Of a stretch of DNA of 64,000 nt, positions 42,476-53,284 are shown piece by piece. The notes under the pieces were generated by a model. It worked only from the letters and a program-made list of their open reading frames with translations, made no database searches and had not been told where the DNA came from. This DNA is from Peronospora farinosa (lineage: Eukaryota; Oomycota; Peronosporomycetes; Peronosporales; Peronosporaceae). Within the stretch, counting starts at the first letter, position 1; each line of letters begins with the position of its first letter. A program made the translations under genes and the position numbers. Where the stretch lies: assembly GCA_947646735.1 (NCBI GenBank), contig CANTFK010000584.1, positions 1 through 64,000 of the forward strand, in the 5' to 3' direction.

Positions 42476-45400
42476 AAAAGTCAGTCTTGGAACGGTTCGT
42501 GCTGCGTTTTCGAAACTTTTTTTTCTGGTCAAAGCACGCACCTTCTCAATTTTCACTTGATATTTGTATAGGTAAATAACTTACGGTCTTTTGTAACATG
42601 TGTAAAGTATCACTATTGTTATATTGTATGCGTTCATTGTATTCTTAACGTAAAAATTACGGTTTTATATTTGGCGGGAAAATAAAAAACTCGGTCTGTT
42701 TGTCAACAAGTAGGAAACTTTTATCCTTGTACCATTTTAGTGTATTGCTACTACTAGCCATTTTACGCATTAAGTGAGATTAGCCCTGGCAGTGCACGAA
42801 CTCTTTCTTAGGAATTTATTATACCTCCTCGCGCTTCTGTACTTCATGACAGGATCAAGCAGCGAGTGAGCTCGAAGGAACTCGAATGTGTTCTTGCGTA
42901 CTAGCTAAACTCGTTACAGACATAGAGAATGCTTGTAAACCTGCTGCTGCAGGGAGATGAAGCACGGAAGTAACGAAGGGATCTCCATGCGCTTACATGT
43001 ACTATATATATGCGATCTAGCAGTGCCAAACTCTCTGCAGTTGCCAAGACAATACGTGTCGGGCTCTCGAGATGTGGGTGGAGTGGCGGCTTTGGCGTCT
43101 CGTACAGTGATGAGCGTGCAACGCTGCTGTAGCAAACCATTCACCCCATGATTGAAATCAACACAGCTTGTAACCCCAAGTGTCGAGCATTTCTCGATAT
43201 CATCGGAAGTCGCTGCAATTCCAATGGAAGGTTTCAATCAAAATGTTCTGGATCACCATTGCTAGAACGGACAAATCGGCACAGCTTACGATGTTTCCAG
43301 CTTGGTGCTCAGATGATCTTGAATGTAGCTGTAAGAGCGAAGTGAAGTAGTGATGCACTTGTGCACGTAGAGGTAGAAGTAAAAGTAAAATATATTAAGC
43401 ATTAACTACTCTCCTTCGCTAGTGCTTTAACATGTACGGTAGAGTCAACTGCAACTATACCATGTCTAGTCTGTAGTCTTCGTTTATCCCGCTTCGCCAC
43501 ATCTGTTAAGATGTCACAACATTAGCCATTTCGGGTGCGGTCGCAACTTACCGGCACAGGGTATAACCCTTGCCTTCAACACCTTGCAACCTGTCAAAAA
43601 ACGATCGTTTCTAACAGTAGCCTCGATATCGTCCGGTAGCTCATCAGTAAAAGAGTCTTACAGTCACGGACTAGATTGAAGTGCCATGCAACGACAAGGA
43701 AGCTATCGACGAATCTCAAGAATAGGCCCAAGAGTCGGCTTGCTGGACCGATGGCGTGGTCAGAAGAGTGGAGTAATATAGACCTGCACGTGGCTGCCCG
43801 TAGATCGACATATTTGAAACAATATGCGGAGTTTGTTATCCTCCTTGTCGACATCAAACGATGTCGAAATGCCACTAAGTGAGGCATCAATGGTGCGAGC
43901 AAGCGAGCTTATCGTCGCATGCCACCGATAACCAGCAGACGAATAGTAATAGTGCAGCCAACAGAAGTGAGCCCTGGAGGAATACGTAGGACGGAGAAAA
44001 GACTGGAGATGAAAGTTTGAAACGAAGAGAAGCTTGTCGGATGGTAGAGGCTCTCACTTGGTCTGAAATAATGAGATGTTGTCCATGGGTGGTAGTAGTC
44101 GTACTAAATGTGGAGTGAGAAGACATCGTATGAAGTTGAAGTGACTTCGCAAGGGCGACACTGTTTCGCTGGATTTTGATAGCTGTCGAGCATTAACATT
44201 ACCTGTAATCGTGGCAATGAAGCACTCATGTATTTTTCCCATGGCTGCTACATGGCTCGTGGGCTGCAACGTCAAAACGCGACTATGAACACACAGAAAA
44301 CAGCAATAGCAGGAAGGTATGAGGGTCAGACAAATTGCACAGAATGCGTAGCGACTTACCTAGCAAAAGGAGTGTGCGTGAGAGGAGCAAATATAAGAGT
44401 TTAATATTATTTTATGTCCAGTTCATAAGGGCATATGAAGACTTGACGTTGTTCGTTCTGCATCTTGGCTACATCGATCCAATGGCGTTGAATCATTGTC
44501 ACTGAAGCAAGTACATGTATCTGAATGCCTATCAAGTTTACTGAGAATGAAAGCTGCACAAGCTCTAGACAAGAATAAAAAATAGTTATTGATTATGCTA
44601 ATTCTCAAAGTCCTGATCACCCGAGTGTTATATTTCAACGCTTCGCTCTTGGCAGGCTGCCAAATAGAAAAGTCCGTAGCGATGTCGTATTGTGCTCCCA
44701 TGCTTGGAAGTACTTACAGTCAAAACAAACAAATCGTTTTCTTTGTTGAAAAGCGATATTTAAAATTAATATTTGTGCGTGAGGGTACTGACTAAGGTAT
44801 AGATATGTCCGATGGTAGTGATGGCTAACCACTCATCAGTTGGTAATCCTTACCTGTAAAAGTCCAATGGGCTTTTACAAACAGGAAATGATGCAATATT
44901 CAGGTCTATAGCCAAGTGCTTTAAAACTGCCTGTCAGCCGAAGCAGCGTGATTACTGTGGAAGCATTTGCTGAATATACCAATCTTTTGAGAATTACATT
45001 CAATTAAACTATTCAAATTTATTCTTTGTCCGCCAATGTGCTACATGTCGTTACCGTACAGCGATACCAGTTTCTGTTGTCGCTGTGGGTGACTTGTTTT
45101 GTTAAAAATACCTACCTACCGCTAAAAAGACAAGTATGATATGGAAACTTGCCAGCGTCGCAGTCGCGTCACAAACGTGAATTAGTGCTTAAAGGCCACT
45201 TGCGTCGTGCTATAATGGCCGTCGAGGGAGCTACCACGGATGGCCATCGTTGTCGTCAAATGATATGAATGTTATCGATCCCCTTGTTAGCTTACGGTTG
45301 CTTGTTGCGACTTGGTCTTCCGCATGAGTACCTGGAACAATAGGTTGCTTTGCAATGGTATTCCTAGAATAGTCTAGGCCAGATACTACCGTTTTACCAG

Positions 45401-46080
45401 ACAACTGAACCACACATGATAATTGATTCGACATGTATCCTTTCAAGCGACATAAACTCTACTTTGTATCTGTTAAAACATACGTTAACAGGTGTCATCT
45501 GCCACATACGATTCTACCGACGCATCTCGCCAAATGACGTCGTTTTCGACAGCAATTGGCGAATGCCAAGCACCAAACAAGGTCAAGTCAGGATTTTGCA
45601 CCGTTGCGGTTTATCGTCTACTAAAGACACAGCATAACCAACGTAGTGGAGATGTTACCTATGGAATGATTTGGTGACTGTTGCGCCGCCTAACAGAGTT
45701 GTTAATATGTTCACCATCGAAAGCATGAAGCAGGCGTAGTCTGCAAAATGTTGCTTTCCAGTAAAAGAGTTTGCTACAAAATGAACAAGCAGAGACATAC
45801 GATCGTTTGGAGAAACACTAGACTGAATCAAAGATTGGATCTCTCGCAATTGTGATTGATGTTGGATTATTGTTGCAGCGGTAGCTCTTGAGAAATTGAA
45901 AGGAGACTGCTGCAGAATGGTGGGCGATTGGAGCGGTGCTGCACGAAGTACTTACAAAGCTTCCACCATGATTATCGTCAACACTTTGACGAGATGCATA
46001 AGCGTGTCGTTCAAACACCTCTTTTATTGTAAGGATTTGTATCAACAGAAGCCATAGATTTGTTTTTTAGATAGGAACCC
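42476..46080. other. gene-poor region
   Basis: About 3.6 kb between the nucleoporin and the broken kinase. Frames are short (at most ~110 codons), overlap one another on both strands and show no family signature. One minus-strand frame (43887-44126) has a hydrophobic segment, but I see no supporting context. It may contain further debris of the kinase remnant, which lies on the minus strand and ends near 46080. Confidence 0.4.
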
Positions 46081-46089
46081 CGATGAGAA

Positions 46090-46720
46090 AGAAGGCTCAG
46101 AAGAACAGGATGGCCCAGAGATTAAAGATTACGTCTTTTACCGCCATGTCGACGGGGAACTGGCCGCATGTGACCTCCCAACAACAAAGCAGTGATCCCA
46201 TCATCCGTTTTGGTACTTGTATCGACCGCATATCGACTTTGCCCGCGAGTGCCCCAAATTTGCTGATACCAAACTCTACAAGTTGTGATGTCCATACATG
46301 TTTTCGGCTTTCACGTCACAGTGAAAAGAGCCATGTTGATGCAGCTGCTGCACTGCGAGTAGTAACTCAGCAGCACAAAAATGCAATTACCTCTCGTAGA
46401 CTTTATAGCTCGCTCTAGATGCATGGGCAGCTCTCCACCAGGACAATATTTCATCACAATGTTCAAGTTGCTCTTGGTTTGAAGTGCCAACACAAGTGTA
46501 CACGCCAGCAATTGCAGCACTGTAAGTTTGACCATCAAGTAATGGTTTTTACATATAAGCAAAACATCCAAACCATCAATTGGCATCGTTCCAACCAAAA
46601 CATCTCTCTCCAACAGTCCCTTGCCGCCATGATATTCTTCTTCACCAAACACCATGTTTATCGCGTAGTTTGATATCTCGTTGATCATCTCCATCACGCT
46701 TACAAGGTGCTCCAAGTGTC
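46090..46720 (-). pseudogene. remnant of an AGC-type Ser/Thr protein kinase
   Basis: Minus-strand fragments reproduce the order of a protein-kinase core. ERDVLV comes first, then NLNIVMKYCPGGELPMHL (hinge and alpha-D, about 46470-46410). AAELLLAVQQLHQHGSFHCDVKAENM follows (catalytic loop, about 46375-46295), and VEFGISKFGALAG lies at the DFG position. The catalytic loop has the invariant Asp and Asn, but DFG reads EFG. The frame breaks between catalytic loop and EFG (NL followed by TAG, with the continuation in another frame), and no activation segment, APE motif or C-lobe follows. The glycine loop and VAIK lysine are not visible upstream. A badly decayed gene is the best reading; a gene with very small introns is a weaker alternative. 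Confidence 0.6.
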
Positions 46721-47040
46721 AACCGTTCCATCGCGCCAAACAAAAGCTTTATCCAGTACTTACGGCGGTAACCACTAGGCTACAACACTGAGGCGGCTCA
46801 CAGGACGGCACTTACTTGCAGTCACCGGCATATCTCCAAGAAGACGGATACAACACTCTCACGAATTATCAGATCTGAGTATGTAGCTACTTGCTAAAAC
46901 AAGTCCATTATACACTAATGCAGATCCACGCGATTACTGCACCCTCATACGTTATAAATGTAAACAACTTCAGACATACGTTTGTCTCATATGAATTATC
47001 ATTGGGTAAAAGTATCATTTTCAGATTTTGTAATAACTTG

Positions 47041-47930
47041 ATGGGGAATCAGCTCAATTGCTTGGCACAATGTCAGACGCGGCAAGAGGGAACGCAGAGA
47101 CTGTTAATACTTGAAAAAGGTGGCGTATAACTTACTATATGAGTGTACAATATACGTGTTGTCTTACTTAGTCGTTTTTTGTACTGCAGGTGCCTACTTT
47201 AAGCGAAAGAAAACGATTCTGGGGCTGACCACGACAACGGAGCGAGTCCACGTAAAATTAGATAAAGATGGACACACGTATGTTGGAATCACGTGATTTA
47301 TGGTAGTTTATTGTTTCTCTTATTGTGTATTAAACGTTGATGGACGATCAGACTGTTGTGGAAGCTGCACGACTCGATCAAGAACGTGACGACGATCGAT
47401 CTGCACTCGATTAAGTCGGTACAGGCACACGGTACATGGTGGTAATTTGTAGGAAATGAGAGTGTTGGGAATTACTTACACTGTTGTTGTGGATCTATAC
47501 TTAGGCGAGGCTGGATTCAGTGTTACGTCTCCCAATGGCGACGTGGTACTGGATGTTGAAGCGGAATCGGGAGAGATTCGTGATACTTGGGTGTGTTTCA
47601 TCCGCCCTTGATTTCTTTATATCTGGCACGAACAAACTACTGAGTCTGCAAAGATTTTTACGATAGCTGTGTATGACGGTGATGGCGCAGGTGACCCATT
47701 TACAGATGATATGTGAGAAGAGCAATCCAAGTGACGAGACGGAGGAAGAGATGCAGTCTGGGATGAAGTTATGTAAAATGGTTGAGGATCGTGCAAAGAA
47801 GCAAGTGTACTGGGCAAAACGCACACAGGAATTGGAACAACGAAAACAAGAAGCGGAAGAGCGGAAAAAGAAGTTTGCCGGTGTCGGCATGAAATACACT
47901 GCTCTTGCAATGAGTAATAGGCCCAACTAA
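47041..47930 (+). CDS. PH-like domain protein with N-myristoylation signal (tentative exon model)
   Basis: Tentative multi-exon gene. Exon 1 (47041-47119) starts MGNQLNCLAQC, a good N-myristoylation signal with a nearby Cys for palmitoylation. Exon 2 (47190-47277) joins in phase and encodes AYFKRKKTILGLTTTTERV. Fragments LWKLHDSIKNVTTIDLHSIK (about 47360-47420), GFSVTSPNGDVVLDVEAES (about 47511-47570) and ending IRDTW resemble the strands and final Trp helix of a PH domain. The last exon (from about 47709) encodes an acidic start and a Lys/Glu coiled coil (AKRTQELEQRKQEAEERKKK), ending MKYTALAMSNRPN at the stop 47930. The borders between 47278 and 47708 could not be resolved by eye. A membrane-attached adaptor is an inference. 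Confidence 0.5.
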
Positions 47931-48121
47931 TTGGTCAAGGAATAGCCATTAGCTATGTATATTTTTTTACTTCACGCTTCCTGCCTTACCCGACAGCATC
48001 ACTTCTTTGGACATGCAACAAATGTGAACCAACAAAAGACGCTCGACCATTTTTGTGTCTTCTCTTTTTCCTTACATCCCGATACAACGAAATCGGCATT
48101 TTAGTAATTGCGAGACCATAC

Positions 48122-49381
48122 ATGGAAGTCACTCCGACGTTAAACGATGTACAAGCTTTTCGTCAGCTAACGCTTGCTAATGAACATGTTGTATGTTAAT
48201 GTTATTCGTGGCTATAGTATCACTTCACTTGGCTTGTAGTAAATCATACAACTTCTTTGTTTGGTACATGTAGATGATCTGCCTGTGTGGGGTGGATGTA
48301 AAGCAGGATGTCGACACACGAGTACTGCAGGAAGCAGTTCGGAAGATCATTCGCATTAAGATGCAAATGGGTGGTTATGTGAGTGAAACATGCAGCATGC
48401 GGAAGAATAAACGTAGCTCACTGGCTGCCAACGTCATTGTTGTGTGGTATCGTAGCACCAGATAAGTCTTGCTAAAGCGCAGGGATCGCGACTTGTCATT
48501 GAGCAGGAGGTAAAGTTTTTTTTTGACTGAGTGAGCTTGGTATAGTCGTTAGTAGCTGATGAGACTGCAATATGTTCATTGCAAAGTTTACGAGAGATAT
48601 TGATGCTCTTGTGGCAGCAGTGCCAGGAGTTCTCAGCTCAGTTGATGACGACGGCATAGTGGACCTGGATGCACTTTTTGATGATGTTCTTCGCTACTTT
48701 GGCGCACAGCGAGAGATGGTTGGAAGGATTATTACATTGCGATGACGAAGAGTGCTGACAGTTGCTATCGTTGTGAATGATATCGTAGGAGTGCCAAGCT
48801 ACTTCGTCCTTTCGTCTGTTGCTAATCTATAGACAGGTGAAACAGGTACGAAGCCACTTGCTTTTCGCTGTCGATGTTACAGCGTATGTAGCAAATCATA
48901 ACCTTGCTCGTAAGCACTGCAGAACCCACAGCTTCACATCATGCACAGAGAGGTCCCAGTTGGGTTTCTAAACGAACCAACTTGTCATCTGGACATCATC
49001 TACTGGCATCAAGATGTCCCGCTAGAGATAGCGCAAGTACGTCCATTGGCACAACTTACATTAGCTCAACCGGTAGTCACGTTGCTTCCATGTCCTCAGA
49101 GTGTATTCGATCAACTCTGCTTGTATGATAGCACAAACCCACTGGTCAAGTTCTACTTCTTGGATGTCGGCGGATCAGTCGAGAGGTTGCATCAGGTACG
49201 CTTCAATAATGCGTATTGCAACAAGAAGCGTACAGTCTAACGCCTTTTTTGATTGCTGCTGGTTCGTCAGGCACTCGTGCTTGTGCTGTCACACCCGACT
49301 AATCGATTGAGTCAAAATGGTGCTGAACAGCTTTTAAAGTCGTGGTTCTCATCCAGCAAAAGAGTCAACCCACTAAATTAG
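48122..49381 (+). CDS. uncharacterised multi-exon gene
   Basis: Unrecognised. Exons whose frame and splice phase agree are 48122-48190 (MEVTPTLNDVQAFRQLTLAN), 48274-48378 (ICLCGVDVKQDVDTRVLQEA) and 48462-48509 (ISLAKAQGSRLVIEQE). An acidic exon near 48589-48720 contains DGIVDLDALFDDVLRYFG. A longer exon ends at 49195 and contains VGFLNEPTCHLDIIYWHQ and PLVKFYFLDVGGSVERL. The terminal exon is 49271-49381. The pattern of small phase-0 introns, and coherent protein-like composition, supports a real gene even though no domain is named. The join between the acidic exon and the ~48920 exon is unresolved. It ends convergently with E2F, 132 bp apart. Confidence 0.5.
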
Positions 49382-49513
49382 CAGGATTAAATAAAAGAGA
49401 TGGCCTGCTAATCGCTATACGAATGGACTCGTCCGTCGTCACCCGCGGCAGAAGCTAGGCCAAAGGAGCTTTGCTAACATGGTGCACCAGTGTGGAGGCC
49501 GCCACATGTTACC

Positions 49514-50874
49514 TTACGGAATACCCGCAAAAAAGTCCGAGATGCCTTCGCTATCATCTAGATTGAAGTAGAAATCAGGATCAGTCTACTCATAACAGCA
49601 CAAGTGTTAACAGACCACAACATGATCAGCTAGTCTCAAGTTGTATACAGAAGACGTAAGTTTTCGATACCTTTAGCGGCGCGAGCTTGAAGATATCGCT
49701 GTCCGAGTCATATGATCTCTGCTATGAAAAGACAACCGGCGACATTAACACTTGGCACCTATGTGGATTAGTTAAGCGTCAAGACTAGCTTACCTGGTTC
49801 ATAGAAGGCACAGAGCTATCATAAGCTAAAAGGTCTTGGGCTTCCTTTTCTGAAATCCTGGTGTCCTCGGCCTCCTTTTCATCAGCCATTCGTCGAACTA
49901 AATACACATCCACGGGTCCATCTAGAAGAGCAGCAATAAGAACGATACCGCAATGGACTCGAAAGGACAAACTGCAAAAGTTGCAGCTTCTCCTACCTGT
50001 AGACTTGAGAAAGACCTGAAATCGGCGTTTTCCGGCAGGCATACCCTCGTCAGGGTCAGGTACTTCAAGTGTTGTCCCAGGCGGGGCCTTAATCGCCATC
50101 ACACTTTGGTCCGCAAAGCTCTCTTCCCGTCTCATGTCATCGTGTGTGACATAGCAAAAGTTATCAAGACTGTCTTTGTCAAACGCTTCTTCTTCATACA
50201 GACGTCGGATACTCTGATTGACCATCTTGATATGCTGGTCGTATTTGAGCTCCTCTTGCCTAAGATCTGCTATGCTTTGTCGAAGGTAGTCCATTCCTTC
50301 ACAGCTATCAGATGTACTTGTAGGTCCACTAGCACCTCTGTATAATAATCATTATCAGCAAATGCAAGATCACTGTTAGAACAATGACATCGCAGCTACT
50401 AGAACAAATCTGGCTAATTTCATTTCACGTGCTTCCAGTGAATATTGTTCTTGGACGTCTTCTCAATAAGACCAATGCCTTCTAACACATTTGTGATATC
50501 ATAAATACGTCGTTTCTACCAACAGTCATTACAAGTCAGAGCGACCAAACACACTGTAATGATAATTCTCTCAGCAATTGCAACAACCTGAACACTTCAT
50601 ACCTGAACACCAAGCGATTCTGCTGCCGTGTTTAAATCCAAATCTTTTGATGGAGCAGATTGGATCAGCTCCACAAACCTCTTGGTCAGCAGTCCTAATG
50701 AACTGTCGTATCTACTCGCTGGAGATGGCTTTGGGCCTCCTATAATCAATAGGAATGTACACAACAGTTTAAGCCACGCTTCAATACACACGATATAATG
50801 AGCCCTTTATTGGCGGCATGGACGAGACAGAACGAACCTCGTGTACTGGGACTTGGCGACTGCAACTTGGGCAT
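49514..50874 (-). CDS. E2F: E2F family transcription factor
   Basis: DNA-binding regulator of S-phase genes, acting as a dimer with DP and controlled by RB. Seven exons: 50874-50838, 50739-50603, 50515-50433, 50337-49997, 49921-49794, 49718-49671, 49585-49514; 281 residues. The winged helix is complete across introns ([17 protein letters not shown], then [18 protein letters not shown], then KNNIHWK). The dimerisation coiled coil ([19 protein letters not shown]) and marked box ([39 protein letters not shown]) follow. The last exon encodes [18 protein letters not shown], an acidic pocket-protein binding motif, so this is a canonical E2F1-5 type with one DNA-binding domain. The intron between exons 3 and 4 keeps frame only with a GC donor (AA|GCACGT). 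The start at 50874 is the first ATG in the frame; a further upstream exon is possible. Confidence 0.9.
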
Positions 50875-51251
50875 TACCACATCGGACGCAAGTGATCTTG
50901 ATGTGGTGGCTGCAGCTTGTCCAGCAGAGTCAACGGAAGATACTACAGCATCATGACGTGACTTGTGACCGTTTCATTTTACGCTTGATTTCCTCGCTTG
51001 AAACTTTTGCTTTGGCCATCACGTTGGCCACCAGATCCGTCGTTGCTGTATGTTGCCTCTTGGTGAAGCTATTACTGTAAATGGCTGCGTTTCAGTCTTC
51101 AGCATATAAAACTTATCAGACGGCATACCGCATACCCGGTTGATTTTAATTCAGTATGCTTTCGTATAGGTATATGCTTTACACTGGGAATCTTAAGCGT
51201 AAAGTGCCACATCAGCAGATCAACTGGACAACTGAGGACATCGGTGCTATC

Positions 51252-52053
51252 ATGGGTGCCTCAAGCAGCACTGCCATCGCGCCAGAAAGCAAGGAATCGG
51301 AAGGTGAAATGGTGCTGAATGGTACGTGCTTTTTTCACGGTGGTAATTGCTTTGTAGTGCTGCGTTCTGACGTAAGGATTGCTGTGAACTCGGACAGACC
51401 TCCACATTGAGACAGGTGATCAGAACGCCGTTAAGAATATGCTGGATGATACCGTCGTAGAGTTTTTTCAGGAGAAAGAGGATTTTAAGCTTCATTACAA
51501 ATGGGATAATGCGAAAATGCTGCTTATGCTGGTGGCAACGATCATTGCGGCCATGTCGCATTTCTACAAGCATCCTGCTATTCCCGAACACGTGCTCGTC
51601 TACTCCTGTGTGGCAGGGTGAGTGGTAATCTATGGGTGAATGTGTATAGATGTTGCAGAAATTTTACTGATGAAATGTATATGGTTGTGCAGGTTTTTCT
51701 TCATTCAGGCGCTCGTGGTTATCTACACCACGTTCATTGAGAAGGATATTCTCCTGCGGATGACGCGAGTGGTACGAATCTGCTTTACCTTGTCCTAAGA
51801 TACATTTTTGTTAATGTATTGAACTGATATGCAGGGCTCAGCTGGAAAGACCATTCTGGTGCGAACGTCGTTCCCTTACACAGAGTCGCACTATACCATG
51901 AGGATTCATTACGCTGACACGAAGGGGAAGCAGAAAAAGGAGGAGCTGTACGTTGGACGTTACTTTGATAAGGACGGGTACTTCAGCAAGGACAACTTTG
52001 TCAAGGACATCGAGACCGTTCTGTCGCGTTTTCAAAAGGACAAGAAGCAATAA
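51252..52053 (+). CDS. SPCS2: signal peptidase complex subunit 2 (SPC25)
   Basis: Non-catalytic ER membrane subunit that positions the signal peptidase at the translocon. Four exons: 51252-51321, 51416-51617, 51693-51771, 51835-52053, with introns of 94, 75 and 63 nt in phase; 189 residues. Conserved parts are NAVKNMLDDTVVEFFQEKEDF and LHYKWDNAKMLLMLVATIIAA (TM1). FFIQALVVIYTTFIEKDILL (TM2) and the luminal/cytosolic domain with SHYTMRIHYADTKGKQ and VGRYFDKDGYFSKDNF follow, ending in a lysine tail KDKKQ. Two closely spaced membrane spans with both ends in the cytosol is normal for this family. An in-frame upstream ATG at 51156 would add 32 residues; 51252 is preferred because the family N-terminus is short. 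Confidence 0.9.
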
Positions 52054-52210
52054 GCAGACAAGAAGCAGTGAGCAGACAAGAAGCTGGATCGCTGCAATTC
52101 GAGATGCTTAGATGTCAGCTTCAGGGTTCCGGTAGGCTACCATCGCGTCGACTTTGTGAACCTGCATAGCAAGTTACGCGACTTAGTTGAATGAAGACCC
52201 CAAATAAACT

Positions 52211-53097
52211 TTACGGTAAAAAGCGCACCTTTGTGGAGAACGATCTCAAACGCACTTCCGCCGAGTCCTTAATATAGCGGGGGTCCGATTCTTCCCATAA
52301 TGCAGGTACTTCCGAGTTTTTGTCAGTGTATACCAGCAGATCGAACGCGCATTGCTCTTCCAAAAGAGGTAAGAACGACACGCTTGCTGTGATCTGCCGG
52401 ATGATTGCCTGTATCTCGGCCATGATCTCCTTCTTAGACTTAGAAGAAGTTGCGCTACTAATTCAAACAAAGCATAATACATTTGTATCAGCAAATAGGT
52501 CTTATCCGTAGTGAAGCATGCTGTAAATATACCTATCGTCTGTGCCGTTCTCCGAATGAACCTCGAACGCCCACCGCTCCAGCACTTCTTGTGTCTCAAT
52601 CCCAGTAATGACCAGCACCAGTTTCTGCACCTCACCTTTGATAATCCAATCTGCGCATATCATGACAATGTGATTAGGCAAGCGCAATATCACAAGCGCA
52701 ATACATGCCTATACATACTCGACAGCTGGTGGAGGAACTTGGTGAAGAAGTCGTTAAGCTTGTCGTCGTCCGTCATCAACATGTTCAAGCCATACTTCTG
52801 AACCTGTTTAAAGCTCTCTGCAGGATAGATACCACGCTGGTACAAAATGCTGCGTGTCAGTCCAAAGAAACTGTTAGCATATGACAATAACATATCAACA
52901 AGAGCACAGTATCAACTCGTACGTGTTGATACTGTACGAAAAGAACTCTGTCACGATCTCGGTCGATCCTTTGAGTGTAATAAGGTTCTCTGATATCTGT
53001 GCTGTTGCCTGTAGTAGTTCATTGTAATACCAACAACATAATTTGTCAATACTCCGGTGCCGCGGCGGTCGTCAACACGTTTGCCTGGGTGTACCAT
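52211..53097 (-). CDS. MAD2: spindle assembly checkpoint protein MAD2
   Basis: HORMA-domain protein that binds CDC20 and blocks APC/C until kinetochores attach. Five exons: 53097-53053, 53008-52923, 52849-52719, 52650-52533, 52457-52211; 208 residues, close to the family's usual ~205. Signature elements: ITLKGSTEIVTEFFSYSIN then TILYQRGIYPAESF across intron 2. KYGLNMLMTDDDKLNDF, VLVITGIETQEVLERWAFEV, RQITASVSFLPLLEEQCAF and the C-terminal safety-belt end EESDPRYIKDSAEVRLRSF follow. The first exon is short (15 codons) and the first intron only 44 nt, so the extreme N-terminus is the least certain part. It is divergent from MSH5 with 187 bp between start codons. Confidence 0.93.
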
Positions 53098-53284
53098 GCT
53101 TGATGGATTGATTGACGCACGGAATGAATTAGTGTGTGTCTACCACTCCAAAATCCCATTAAACCAATTGTTGAACCTATTGTAGTGAATATGTTGAAGT
53201 TACGACCATCATTCTCGCCTCTTCATTCCGCATTGCGCACTTTTGGTAACAAGATGCCAAGACTTCCAGCCCAGGTATTCTTTG
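53098..53284. promoter_or_regulatory. bidirectional MAD2 / MSH5 promoter with two opposed initiators
   Basis: The 187-bp gap contains TTCATTCC on the minus strand (53128-53121, before the MAD2 ATG) and TTCATTCCGCATTGCGC on the plus strand (about 53222-53238, before MSH5). Both match the oomycete initiator TCATTYY. The first ATG after the MSH5 initiator (53254) opens only a 24-codon frame; the MSH5 frame ATG is at 53285. Confidence 0.6.
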
